DNA of 12,891 nt from QHWF01 sp036848175 (GCA_036848175.1 DAIUKO010000223.1:1-12891), one strand, 5' to 3'; positions 1 through 6,987 are shown, numbered from the stretch's first letter. The notes: a model not told the origin generated them from the letters alone. Numbers and translations: made by a program.

Positions 1-1964
1 AACTGGCCGAAGCGTCCGCGCTTCATGGCCATCGGCTTGCCGCAGTTCTCGCACGGCTCGATCTCGTCCTCTCCCGATTCGGATTCGGGCTGCTGCTCCT
101 CGAGCTCGCGCGTGTTGGTGCAGTCCGGATAGGCGCTGCAGGCGATGAACGGCCCGAACTTGCCGACGCGCTTCAGCATCGGCGATCCGCACTTGTCGCA
201 CGCCTCGCCGATGTCGATCCCCTTCTTGAAATCGTCCATCTCCCTGCCGGCCTTGGAGAGATCCTTCTTGAACTTCTTGTAGAAGTCGCTCAGCGTCTTC
301 GCATAGTCGGTCTTGCCCTGCTCGATCTTGTCGAGATCGTCCTCGAGCGACCGTGTGTACTCGACGTCGATGATGTCGTCGAAGCTCTTGGTCAGCAGGT
401 CGCTGATGATGACGCCGAGCGCGGTCGGCTTGAACCGGCCTTCGATCTTGTTGACGTAGTCGCGATCCTGCAGCACGCCGATGATCGACGCGTAGGTGCT
501 CGGCCGGCCGATGCCGTTTTCTTCGAGCTCTTTGACGAGCGTCGCCTCCGAGAATCGCGGCGGCGGCTGCGTGAACTTCTGCTCGGGACGCAGCGCTTTC
601 AGCTCCAGTCGATCGCCTTCGGCGAGCGTCGGCAGCACGCCCGACACGGCATCCTCGTCGTCGCTCGCCGCGTCGCCCGACGCCTGATCCTTCTGCTCCG
701 GCTCCCCCGGCGTGAGACCGTAGGTCGCCATCCAGCCGGCAAACTTCGGCACCGTTCCCTTGACGCGGAACACGTACTCGCCCGCCGTGATGTCGACCGT
801 CGTCTCGTCGAACGTCGCCGGATTCATCTGCGACGCGACGAAGCGATTCCAGATCAGACGGTAGAGCGAGTACTGATCCGGCGTGAGATACGCTTTCACG
901 GTCTCGGGATCGTGCTGCATCGAGGTCGGCCGGATCGCCTCGTGCGCGTCCTGCGCGTCCGACTTCGACTTGTAGTAGTTCGCCTTCTCCGGCATGTACT
1001 CGTCGCCGAACGTCGACTTGATGTGATCGCGCACCGCGACGAGCGCCTCGTCCGCCACGCGCACCGAATCGGTACGCATGTACGTGATCAGGCCGCCGGT
1101 CAGTTCGGGGATGTCGATCCCGCCCTCATAGAGCTGCTGCGCGAGCAGCATCGTCTTCTTGACGGGGAACCGCGCCGTCTGCTGCAGCTTGCTGGTGATG
1201 AACGGCGCCGGCGCGTTGCGCTTGCGCTCTTTGGTCACCACCGAGGTGACGATCCACGACTCGCCCTCTAGGTCGGCGAGAATCGCCTTCGATTGCTCCT
1301 CGTTCGCGACTTTGATCGGTTCGCCGCTCTTCTTGAGCAGCTTGGCCTCGAATTCCGGCGGCTGCGCGCCGGCGAGGCGCGCGAAGAGCTGCCAGTACTC
1401 CTCCGGCACGAAGCGCTCGATCTCGCGTTCGCGATCGCACACCAGCTTCAACGCCACCGACTGCACGCGGCCGGCGCTGAGGCCGCGCCGCACTTTGTCC
1501 CACAGCAGCGGACTGATCTTGTAGCCGACGAGTCGATCGAGCACGCGCCGTGCGCGTTGCGCGGCGACCATCTTCTCGTCGATCGTCCCGGGCCGCTTGA
1601 TCGCTTCCTGAATCGCCTTCTTGGTGATCTCGTTGAACGTCAGGCGGTGAATCTTCCGCTTGCGCCCACCGAGCTCCTGTGCGAGATGCCAGCCGATCGC
1701 TTCGCCTTCGCGATCCGGGTCGGTGGCGACGTAGATGTCCGATGCGTCCTTCGCCGCATCCTTCAGCTCTTTGATCACCTTCTTGCGCGTGGCGATCGAT
1801 TCATATTCCTCGGCGAAGTCGTTCTCGATGTCCACACCCAGCTTGCTCTTCGGCAGGTCGCGGATGTGACCCATCGACGCGACCACCTTGTAGTCGCGGC
1901 CGAGGTATTTGTTGATGGTCTTCGCCTTCGCCGGCGATTCGACCACCACGAGTGCTTTGGCCAT
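1..1964 (-). CDS. topA: DNA topoisomerase I (type IA), C-terminus cut off by window edge
   Basis: Relaxes negatively supercoiled DNA by cutting and rejoining one strand through a 5'-phosphotyrosine. The start is ATG at 1964, preceded by AAAGGA. About 654 codons are visible and the 3' end lies outside the window. The N-terminus has the Toprim acidic residue in VVVESPAK (Glu9) and DPDREGEAI at 82-90 for Mg2+ binding. The active-site tyrosine is Tyr295 in ITYMRTDS. Further motifs are SAGRVQSVAL and the RFSEATLVKELEENGIGRPS core. Two C-terminal zinc-finger modules follow: Cys589/592/609/615, and a second beginning Cys638/641 that is cut by the edge. The acidic linker EEQQPESESGEDE separates the fingers. 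It lies 35 bp downstream of dprA on the same strand, a common pairing, and is probably cotranscribed. Confidence is very high. Confidence 0.98.
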   Translation of the reverse strand, partial: MAKALVVVESPAKAKTINKYLGRDYKVVASMGHIRDLPKSKLGVDIENDFAEEYESIATRKKVIKELKDAAKDASDIYVATDPDREGEAIGWHLAQELGGRKRKIHRLTFNEITKKAIQEAIKRPGTIDEKMVAAQRARRVLDRLVGYKISPLLWDKVRRGLSAGRVQSVALKLVCDREREIERFVPEEYWQLFARLAGAQPPEFEAKLLKKSGEPIKVANEEQSKAILADLEGESWIVTSVVTKERKRNAPAPFITSKLQQTARFPVKKTMLLAQQLYEGGIDIPELTGGLITYMRTDSVRVADEALVAVRDHIKSTFGDEYMPEKANYYKSKSDAQDAHEAIRPTSMQHDPETVKAYLTPDQYSLYRLIWNRFVASQMNPATFDETTVDITAGEYVFRVKGTVPKFAGWMATYGLTPGEPEQKDQASGDAASDDEDAVSGVLPTLAEGDRLELKALRPEQKFTQPPPRFSEATLVKELEENGIGRPSTYASIIGVLQDRDYVNKIEGRFKPTALGVIISDLLTKSFDDIIDVEYTRSLEDDLDKIEQGKTDYAKTLSDFYKKFKKDLSKAGREMDDFKKGIDIGEACDKCGSPMLKRVGKFGPFIACSAYPDCTNTRELEEQQPESESGEDEIEPCENCGKPMAMKRGRFGQ

Positions 1965-1999
1965 TGCGTCCTTTAAACCTTCACGTCTTTCTTTCCACC

Positions 2000-3061
2000 C
2001 TAGCACGAACTGTCAACCCGGACGAATCGGCCGCCGCCAATCCGCGCGACCGATCCCTCCAACTCGAGCTCGAAGAGTCGAGGCAACAGTCGCGATGGAC
2101 TCAGCCCCGATCGCTCGGCGAGGGCGTCGAGATCGCTCGGTTCTCCGGGCGTGAAACACGCGAGAACCGGGTCGGCGCATGGGGCAGCCGAGTCGGCGGT
2201 GCGCCGGCCGGCCGGCTGACCCACGCCCAGCTCTTCAAGAATATCGTCCGCGGACTCCACAATCTTTGCACCGTCCCGTAACAGCGCGTGGGCGCCGCGG
2301 TTACGGCCGCTCAGCACGTTGCCGGGGACGGCCAGGACGTCGCGGCCCTGCTCGAGCGCGCAGCGGGCCGTGATCAGCGAGCCACTCTTCTCGTTCGCTT
2401 CGATCACCACGACCGCGCGCGAGAGTCCGCTGATGACCCGGTTGCGCAGCGGAAAACACCACTGGAGCGGCGGTGTCCCCGGCGCAAACTCGCTGACGAT
2501 CGCGCCTTGCTTTTCGATCTCACGCGCAAGCGGTGCATGCTCGGGCGGATACATCACGTCGACGCCGGAACCCAGTACCGCCACCGTCGTCCCGGTCGTC
2601 AACGCGCCGCGATGCGCCGCCGAATCGACGCCGCGTGCGAGTCCGCTGATGACGACCACGCCGCGCGCCGCGACATCCGCGGCGAGACGACCTGCGACGG
2701 CGAGCGCGTATGGTGACGCGGCACGCGATCCGACGATCGCGACCGCATGCGCGTTCAACGCGTCGATCGCGCCGCGCACCCAGAGGACCGCCGGCGGATC
2801 CACGATCGTCGTCAACGCCGCCGGGTAGCGTGCATCGCTCCACGGAATCGCCGCGATGCCGTGCTCGTGTGCGCGTCGGATCGCCGCCGCCGCGCGTGCC
2901 TGGAGGTTCGCCGCCTTGTCTGGCTGATCGCGCCAATGCCGCGCGAGCAGGTGATCGAGCGTCGCCGCCGCTGTGTCGCCGGCGCGCAAACGCTCGGCGG
3001 CGTGCAGCCAGCACCACGAAGGCAGGAGCGACAATGCGATGAGATTCTGTAAGTCGGTCAT
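2000..3061 (-). CDS. dprA: DNA-processing protein DprA (Smf family)
   Basis: Binds incoming single-stranded DNA and loads RecA during natural transformation (known for the family). The protein has 353 residues from ATG at 3061. A GTG two codons earlier is possible, but GAGGTG with an 8-nt spacer favours the ATG. An N-terminal helical region (1-85) is followed by the Rossmann-like DprA fold. Its motifs are AIVGSR (108-113), SGLARGVD (139-146), FPLRNRVISGLS (203-214), EKSGSLITA (224-232) and AVPGN (244-248). A C-terminal winged-helix (DML1-like) domain, about 300-350, ends in GGGRFVRVD. It is full-length for a three-domain DprA. Together with comF elsewhere in the window it hints at DNA-uptake ability, but pilus and channel genes are not visible. 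A leader of about 120 nt with a hairpin may control it. Confidence 0.97.
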   Translation of the reverse strand: MTDLQNLIALSLLPSWCWLHAAERLRAGDTAAATLDHLLARHWRDQPDKAANLQARAAAAIRRAHEHGIAAIPWSDARYPAALTTIVDPPAVLWVRGAIDALNAHAVAIVGSRAASPYALAVAGRLAADVAARGVVVISGLARGVDSAAHRGALTTGTTVAVLGSGVDVMYPPEHAPLAREIEKQGAIVSEFAPGTPPLQWCFPLRNRVISGLSRAVVVIEANEKSGSLITARCALEQGRDVLAVPGNVLSGRNRGAHALLRDGAKIVESADDILEELGVGQPAGRRTADSAAPCADPVLACFTPGEPSDLDALAERSGLSPSRLLPRLFELELEGSVARIGGGRFVRVDSSC

Positions 3062-3095
3062 GACCACGCCACCTCACACACGCGGCCAGGACCAT

Positions 3096-3121
3096 CCTTC
3101 GACAGGCTCAGTCAGACGAAG
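3096..3121. repeat. REP-like fragment with CCTTCGACAGGCTCAG core
   Basis: The core CCTTCGACAGGCTCAG (3096-3111) resembles the widespread bacterial REP-type sequence whose other strand reads CTGAGCCTGTCGAAGG. CTTCG (3097-3101) can pair with CGAAG (3117-3121), giving a weak 5-bp hairpin. Only one copy is in this window. The resemblance is from memory; a genome-wide count would settle it. It lies in the dprA leader. Confidence 0.5.
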
Positions 3122-3136
3122 CGCTGTAAAAGAGAA

Positions 3137-3182
3137 GGAGGTCGAAACCGCCGCGCCAAAAGTCGCGCAGGGCTCGACCTCC
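3137..3182 (-). other. Leader hairpin / possible attenuator upstream of dprA
   Basis: GGAGGTCGA (3137-3145) and TCGACCTCC (3174-3182) are perfect 9-bp arms. An inner GCGC/GCGC pairing (3153-3156 with 3165-3168) is possible. Read leftward, the hairpin is followed by TTCTCTTTTA, a T-rich tract, so it could act as a terminator or attenuator before dprA. It begins only a few bases after the predicted start of a leftward transcript. The function is inferred. Confidence 0.45.
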
Positions 3183-3190
3183 CGTCCTTT

Positions 3191-3196
3191 ATTATA
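3191..3196 (-). promoter_or_regulatory. Candidate -10 box (TATAAT) reading toward dprA
   Basis: The leftward strand reads exactly TATAAT here. The region 16-18 bp upstream (GGTCAG/GTCAGT) is a poor -35 match. Transcription would begin near 3184-3185, immediately before the 3137-3182 hairpin, leaving a leader of about 120 nt to the dprA ATG. An exact -10 in GC-rich DNA is notable, but the weak -35 limits confidence. Confidence 0.4.
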
Positions 3197-3317
3197 GGCG
3201 TGGCGGTGACAGTACTGACCGGATTTCGTAAATCCGCGGCGCGCCGATCGCATGAAAGTGGCGCGTTTTCAAAAATTACCAGTGGCATTAGGCTTGCTCG
3301 ATTCCATCCGAACTGAG

Positions 3318-3353
3318 TGCCAAATGCCTTGCAACCACGCAAGGCGGGTGGCA
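3318..3353 (+). other. Two-stem structured element upstream of the TPR gene
   Basis: The outer arms TGCCA (3318-3322) and TGGCA (3349-3353) enclose a symmetric 3x3 internal loop (AAT/GGG). Inside is a perfect 7-bp stem, GCCTTGC (3326-3332) with GCAAGGC (3339-3345), and a six-base loop AACCAC. It ends 17 nt before the chosen ATG at 3371. I cannot match it to a known riboswitch. It could be an RNA leader element or an operator. Confidence 0.35.
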
Positions 3354-3370
3354 TAGTGAGCGGGAAATCC

Positions 3371-3730
3371 ATGAGCGCACGCCTCGCGATGTTGATTGCG
3401 GCTGCCGTCCTGGCGTCGGCTTCGCCGTCGTTCGCCGACGCGAGACGCGACGCAAAGGCCCAGGTCGAGTTCGGCATCAACGTCGCGCAGCGCGGCCTGT
3501 GGCGCGAGGCCATCTACCGCTGGGAGAAAGCGGTAGAGATCGATCCGACCTACTCCGCGGCGTACAACGATCTGGCAATCGCGTACGAGCACGAGGGCCA
3601 GCTCGAAAAAGCCCGTAAGGCGTACGAAAAGGCGCTCGAACTCGACCCGAACAATTCTCAGGTGCGACAGAACTACGAGCTCTTCAAGGAAATCAATGAC
3701 CGCACTGGTTCGGGCAAAGACAAGCCGTAG
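3371..3730 (+). CDS. Secreted/periplasmic TPR-repeat protein
   Basis: A 119-residue protein of unknown specific function. The start ATG at 3371 gives a classical signal peptide: basic MSAR, hydrophobic LAMLIAAAVLASA, then SPSFA with likely cleavage after Ala22. A GTG at 3317 would extend it upstream but bury the signal sequence. The mature part holds about two tetratricopeptide repeats. The first is around residues 28-60 (GLWREAIYRWEKAVEIDPT) and the second around 61-94 (AYNDLAIAYEHEGQLEKARKAYEKALELDPNN). A short charged helix and tail follow. TPRs usually mediate protein-protein contact. Its 3' end overlaps the next gene, a lipoprotein, by 35 bp, so the two are probably coupled and may form one envelope complex (inference). 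Confidence 0.85.
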   Translation: MSARLAMLIAAAVLASASPSFADARRDAKAQVEFGINVAQRGLWREAIYRWEKAVEIDPTYSAAYNDLAIAYEHEGQLEKARKAYEKALELDPNNSQVRQNYELFKEINDRTGSGKDKP

Positions 3731-4535
3731 ATTCGCGCTCGCGGCCGTCGGCGCGCTCGCCGCGCTCGTCGTCATCGCGTGCGGAACCGATTACTACGAG
3801 ATTCCGATCGAGACGCCGATCCAGCCGAAGCTGGATGTCTCGGCGTTTCAGCGTGTCCTCGTCGCCGGCTTCGTCGCCGGCGGCAGTGAGGACGTCGACG
3901 CCAACCAGGAAACCGTTCGTCTCTTGCGCAGCCAGCTGCGGACCAAGTCGTCGATGAAAGTGATCGACGCCGACGTGCTGCCGCTCATCGACATCGCCCA
4001 GGATCAGAACAAGGTCGCGAGCAGCAGCACTGAGTTCGGTGGCCCGAACGGGAACGACGGACAAGGCCAGCCTTCGGCGCAGACGATGGCGCTGCCACAG
4101 AAGATCAAGGACGAAAAGGACCTCGAACCGTACGAACGGCTGTTTGCGAACACCGCCTACTGGAAGAAGATCGGCGAGGAATACCAGAACCCGCTGATCG
4201 TGACCGGCACCGTGCTCTTCACGCCGCACTCCCGCTCCGGTTTCGTCCAGCGCGACACCGAAGTCTACGACGGCTTCGGCCGTCGCCGCGTCGTCCCCGT
4301 ACGGACCTACATGGAGCGCCGCGGCTTCATCCTGCGTCCGAAGTTCGTGTTCATCGACGGACGGACCGGCGCGACGATGTACTCCGAGAGCTACCGCGAA
4401 GAGATTCTCTACAACGCGCAGACGAACACGCCGGCGCTGTCTTCGTACTTCGAGCTGATGGATCGGCTCGTGCCGAATTTCCTCAGCGCGCTGAGCAGCC
4501 AGAAGATCAAGGGGACGCGCGTTCTCCTGAAGTAG
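3696..4535 (+). CDS. Putative lipoprotein, 279 aa, CsgG/TolB-N-like fold suspected
   Basis: I do not recognise a named family. A basic N-region and hydrophobic stretch end in the lipobox VIAC, with Cys29 as the lipidated residue; the mature protein is about 250 residues. FQRVLVAGFVAGG (51-63), then an ETVRLLRSQL helix and MKVIDADVLPL, then NPLIVTGTVLF (165-175) follow the strand-helix-strand order of small envelope proteins with a CsgG/TolB-N-like fold. That is inference from pattern only. Residues about 105-140 are polar and low-complexity, probably a loop. The C-terminal half has FVFIDGRTGATMYSESYREE. ATG at 3696 lies inside the end of the TPR gene (35 bp overlap, different frame). Gram-negative envelope location is likely. 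Confidence 0.8.
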   Translation: MTALVRAKTSRRFALAAVGALAALVVIACGTDYYEIPIETPIQPKLDVSAFQRVLVAGFVAGGSEDVDANQETVRLLRSQLRTKSSMKVIDADVLPLIDIAQDQNKVASSSTEFGGPNGNDGQGQPSAQTMALPQKIKDEKDLEPYERLFANTAYWKKIGEEYQNPLIVTGTVLFTPHSRSGFVQRDTEVYDGFGRRRVVPVRTYMERRGFILRPKFVFIDGRTGATMYSESYREEILYNAQTNTPALSSYFELMDRLVPNFLSALSSQKIKGTRVLLK

Positions 4536-4542
4536 TGCTCGT

Positions 4543-4580
4543 GTCCGGCTTCCGCCGGACCAGTGTCCGCCTGTCGGCGA
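4543..4580. repeat. Palindromic intergenic repeat after the lipoprotein gene
   Basis: GTCCGGC (4543-4549), loop TTCC, GCCGGAC (4554-4560) is a perfect 7-bp palindrome. A second small hairpin follows, CGCC-TGTC-GGCG (about 4568-4579). There is no T-run, so a standard intrinsic terminator is not supported. The sequence resembles GTCCGGCTTC-GCCGGAC palindromes that I recall as common between genes in Acidobacteriota-type genomes, which would make it an interspersed repeat unit (inference). Confidence 0.5.
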
Positions 4581-4601
4581 CCGACCAGACCACCCCAAAC
4601 C

Positions 4602-4631
4602 TTTACACCTGAACGACTTCGGTGGTACACT
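4602..4631 (+). promoter_or_regulatory. Sigma-70-type promoter of the rplU operon
   Basis: TTTACA (4602-4607) and TACACT (4626-4631) are separated by 18 bp. TG at 4623-4624 forms an extended -10 (TGGTACACT). Transcription should start near 4638, giving a leader of about 18 nt before the rplU ATG at 4656. This is the best promoter match seen in the window and fits a strongly expressed ribosomal protein operon. Confidence 0.7.
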
Positions 4632-4655
4632 GGCGGCTTTGCACAGGTGCCGAAT

Positions 4656-4970
4656 ATGTACGCAATCATCCAGAACCGCGGTCGTCAGACCAAGGTGACC
4701 CCGGGCGGCTTCGTCACCGTCGACGGAACCGTCGGTGAACCGGGTGAGCAGCTGACGATCGATCAGGTGTTGCTCGTGGAGACCGAGGGCGGCGAGATTC
4801 TCGCCGGCGCGCCCTACGTCGCAAACGCGAAGGTCGTGGCGATTGTCGAGGGCGAAGCACGCGGCCCGAAGATCCGCGTCTTCAAGAAGAAGCGCCGCAA
4901 GGGCATGCGCCGGACCAAAGGCCACCGCGCGGTGTTTACACGAGTGCGCATCACGGAAATAGTCGTATAG
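4656..4970 (+). CDS. rplU: 50S ribosomal protein L21
   Basis: A 104-residue structural protein of the large ribosomal subunit, binding 23S rRNA together with L20. The start MYAIIQNRGRQTKV is the typical L21 N-terminus (usually MYAIIETGGKQ). The C-terminal half carries the basic signature IRVFKKKRRKGMRRTKGHRA, about residues 70-90, and ends in RVRITEIVV. The length is normal. AGGTG lies a few bases before the ATG. It is the first gene after a good promoter and is followed by rpmA, the near-universal order. The stop-codon G is also the first base of the repeat between the two genes. Confidence 0.98.
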   Translation: MYAIIQNRGRQTKVTPGGFVTVDGTVGEPGEQLTIDQVLLVETEGGEILAGAPYVANAKVVAIVEGEARGPKIRVFKKKRRKGMRRTKGHRAVFTRVRITEIVV

Positions 4971-5030
4971 GGATTTGGGACTCGGGATTTGGGATTCGAT
5001 GAAGTGACGAATCCCGAACCGCGAATCCCG
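4970..5030. repeat. GGGATTTGGGA direct repeats and inverted repeat between rplU and rpmA
   Basis: The 11-mer GGGATTTGGGA occurs twice (4970-4980 and 4984-4994). GGGATTCG (4991-4998) is a perfect inverted partner of CGAATCCC (5008-5015) across a 9-nt loop. CGAATCCCG recurs at 5022-5030, so the right arm is also repeated. The array fills almost the whole rplU-rpmA gap and would fold in the mRNA. It resembles the GGGATTCGGGATTCG-type intergenic repeats of several GC-rich bacteria (from memory). There is no T-run to indicate a terminator. Confidence 0.65.
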
Positions 5031-5045
5031 CGCAGGAATACAGCA

Positions 5046-5318
5046 ATGGCTCATAAAAAAGGACAAGGCAGCTCGCGCAACGGGCGCGACTCGAACTCGC
5101 AGCGGCTCGGCGTCAAGGCGCACGACGGCAACCTCGTCACCGGCGGGACGATCATCGTTCGCCAGCGCGGCCGCCGCTTCCGTCCGGGCCTCAACGCCGG
5201 CCTTGGCAAGGACGACACGATCTTCGCGAAGGTCGCCGGACGCGTGAGATTCGAGAACCACGGTGCCCACGGACGAGTCATCAGCATTCAGCCAGTCGAA
5301 GTCCCCGCTGAATCCTGA
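5046..5318 (+). CDS. rpmA: 50S ribosomal protein L27
   Basis: A 90-residue ribosomal protein whose N-terminal tail reaches the peptidyl transferase centre. MAHKKGQGSSRNGRDSNSQR matches the L27 signature almost exactly, followed by LGVKAHDG, GGTIIVRQRGRRFRPG and the beta-barrel core. The protein begins directly with AHKK, so there is no sign of the cleaved N-terminal extension found in Firmicutes L27. AGGA (5034-5037) sits 8 nt before the ATG at 5046. The length is normal. It is cotranscribed with rplU if the inverted repeat between them does not terminate transcription. Confidence 0.98.
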   Translation: MAHKKGQGSSRNGRDSNSQRLGVKAHDGNLVTGGTIIVRQRGRRFRPGLNAGLGKDDTIFAKVAGRVRFENHGAHGRVISIQPVEVPAES

Positions 5319-5335
5319 AAGAAACTGGTAAGTTG

Positions 5336-6364
5336 GTGTTTGTCGACGAGGTCGACATTCACGTCGAAGCAGGCCACGGCGGGCGCGGCTGCCTCGCGTT
5401 CCGCCGCGAGAAGTTCGTGCCGCGCGGTGGACCGAGCGGCGGCGACGGCGGGCACGGCGGCTCGGTCTACATCGTCGCCAGCCCACATACGAATACCCTG
5501 ATCAACTTCCGGTTCCATCCCGAGTTCGCCGCCGAGCGCGGCGGACACGGGGAAGGCTCGAACCGCACCGGTCACACCGCCAACGATCTCGAGCTCGACG
5601 TTCCCATCGGCACGCTGGTCTACGAAAAAACCGGCGACCGACACGAGCCGTACCGACTGCTTGCCGATCTCGCCGAAGAAGGGCAGCGCGTCCTGGTCGC
5701 GCGCGGCGGACGCGGCGGCCTGGGCAACGCACGGTTCGCCTCGTCCACCAACCGCGCGCCGCGAAAAGTGCAGCCGGGCGAAGAGGGCGAAGTCAAAGAT
5801 CTTCGCCTCGAGCTCAAGCTGCTCGCCGACGTGGGGCTCGTCGGCTTTCCCAACGCCGGCAAGTCGACGCTCATCTCGCGCGTGTCAGCCGCGCGTCCGA
5901 AGATTGCCGACTATCCGTTCACGACGCTCACGCCGAATCTTGGCGTCGTCAGTCTGAGCGACGATCGCAGCTTCGTCGTCGCGGACGTGCCCGGGCTGAT
6001 CGAGGGCGCGCATCGCGGCCTCGGCCTCGGTCATCAGTTTCTGCGGCATCTCGAACGAACGAAGGTCCTCGTGCATCTCGTTGACGTGTCTGGCGCCAGC
6101 GGACGCGATCCGGTGACCGATTTGGACACGGTCCGGCGCGAGCTCGAGCTGTTTCAACCGACTCTCGCCGCCAAGCCGCAGCTCGTCGCCGCCAACAAGA
6201 TGGATGCGGTGGACGATGCCGCGCGCGTCGACGCGCTCGCGCGCCGCACGGCGGAGATCAAACTGCCGTTCTTTCGCATCTCCGCCGTGACTGGCGACGG
6301 CATCCCCGAACTGCTCGAAGCGATGTGGCACCGCCTCGCGGCGGCTCGGCAATCCGCCGCTTGA
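5336..6364 (+). CDS. obgE: Obg/CgtA GTPase, 50S ribosome assembly
   Basis: An essential GTPase that binds the 50S subunit and links ribosome maturation to stress signals. It has 342 residues from GTG at 5336. A TTG at 5333 is also possible, but MFVDEV is the canonical N-terminus. The glycine-rich Obg fold covers about 1-155 (GGRGCLAFRREKFVPRGGP, GGDGGHGG, RGGRGGLGNARFASS). The GTPase domain follows: GFPNAGKS (170-177), PFTTLTPN (194-201), DVPGLIEGAH (217-226), NKMD (287-290) and SAV (316-318). It ends soon after the G domain, so the variable C-terminal OCT domain is absent, as in many species. The start is 17 bp after rpmA. The stop overlaps a potential TTG start of nadD. Confidence 0.97.
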   Translation: MFVDEVDIHVEAGHGGRGCLAFRREKFVPRGGPSGGDGGHGGSVYIVASPHTNTLINFRFHPEFAAERGGHGEGSNRTGHTANDLELDVPIGTLVYEKTGDRHEPYRLLADLAEEGQRVLVARGGRGGLGNARFASSTNRAPRKVQPGEEGEVKDLRLELKLLADVGLVGFPNAGKSTLISRVSAARPKIADYPFTTLTPNLGVVSLSDDRSFVVADVPGLIEGAHRGLGLGHQFLRHLERTKVLVHLVDVSGASGRDPVTDLDTVRRELELFQPTLAAKPQLVAANKMDAVDDAARVDALARRTAEIKLPFFRISAVTGDGIPELLEAMWHRLAAARQSAA

Positions 6365-6366
6365 CC

Positions 6367-6987
6367 GTGAGACGCATCGGCATTCTCGGCGGTACCTTCG
6401 ATCCCATTCATTGCGGCCACCTCGACCTCGCGCATGCCGCAGACGCGGCGGTCGACCTGACGCACCTGGTCGTCATGACGTCCAACGTCCCGCCACATCG
6501 CGTGGCGCCCGTGGCTTCGAGTTATCACCGCTTCGCCATGGTCGCGCTGGCGCTGTCCAACCGCCCGAAGTGGCGGGCGTCGGACGCGGAACTGCGATCC
6601 GCGGAGCCGTCGTATACGTCAACGACGTTACGGCGCTTCCATGACGAGGGCTACACGCCGGACGAACTGTTCTTTCTGATTGGCGCGGATGCCTTCGCGG
6701 AGATCGAAACCTGGCGCGACTATCCGAAGATCCTCGGCTACGCGAACTTCGTCGTCGTGTCCCGGCCCGGATTCCCCGTCAGCGAAGCGCGTCGCCGTCT
6801 GCCGTCGCTCGCCGATCGGATCGTTGCGGTTGACGCGCCGACGGCGGACGTGTCAGCCACGGACATCCGGCGGCGGATCGCAGCCGGCGAATCGATCGCC
6901 GGCCTGGTGCCGCCTGCCGTACGAGAGCACATCGAGCGGCACGGACTCTACAAGACGATGTCAGGCAGGGTGCATGGCGAAGACTGA
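6367..6987 (+). CDS. nadD: Nicotinate-nucleotide adenylyltransferase
   Basis: Transfers AMP from ATP to nicotinate mononucleotide, giving deamido-NAD, in the NAD pathway. It has 206 residues from GTG at 6367, which gives the canonical MRRIGILGGTFDPIHCGH. A TTG at 6361 overlapping the obgE stop is an alternative. The motifs are GGTFDPIHCGH (8-18) for ATP binding, SNVPPH (39-44), IGADAF (105-110) and VSATDIRRRI (162-171). The last is the ISSTxIR motif with Ala for the second Ser. It lies 2 bp after obgE and its end overlaps rsfS by 14 bp. The obgE-nadD-rsfS order is widespread. Confidence 0.96.
   Translation: MRRIGILGGTFDPIHCGHLDLAHAADAAVDLTHLVVMTSNVPPHRVAPVASSYHRFAMVALALSNRPKWRASDAELRSAEPSYTSTTLRRFHDEGYTPDELFFLIGADAFAEIETWRDYPKILGYANFVVVSRPGFPVSEARRRLPSLADRIVAVDAPTADVSATDIRRRIAAGESIAGLVPPAVREHIERHGLYKTMSGRVHGED

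Larger units (their letters stand above)
3062..3370. other. Gene-poor intergenic stretch between dprA and the TPR gene
   Basis: No credible coding region is seen. The stretch separates leftward dprA from the rightward TPR-lipoprotein genes, so it should hold both promoters. From left to right it contains a REP-like fragment (3096-3111), a 9-bp inverted repeat (3137-3182), a leftward TATAAT box (3191-3196), a small 7-bp hairpin (CGGATTT/AAATCCG, 3220-3236), and a two-stem element (3318-3353) next to the TPR start. I found no convincing rightward -35/-10 pair. Confidence 0.7.

Noticed and set aside
4543..4560. Intrinsic terminator after the lipoprotein gene
   Set aside because: The stem is perfect, but no T-run follows on either strand, so it is better described as a palindromic repeat.
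4970..5030. CRISPR-like array
   Set aside because: The units are 9-11 bp with 3-6 bp between them, far too short for CRISPR repeats and spacers.
3693..5486. 597-codon open frame on the minus strand across four plus-strand genes
   Set aside because: It is antisense to the lipoprotein, rplU, rpmA and the start of obgE, which are clearly real. Its Arg/Ala-rich, unstructured product is typical of a GC-rich shadow frame.
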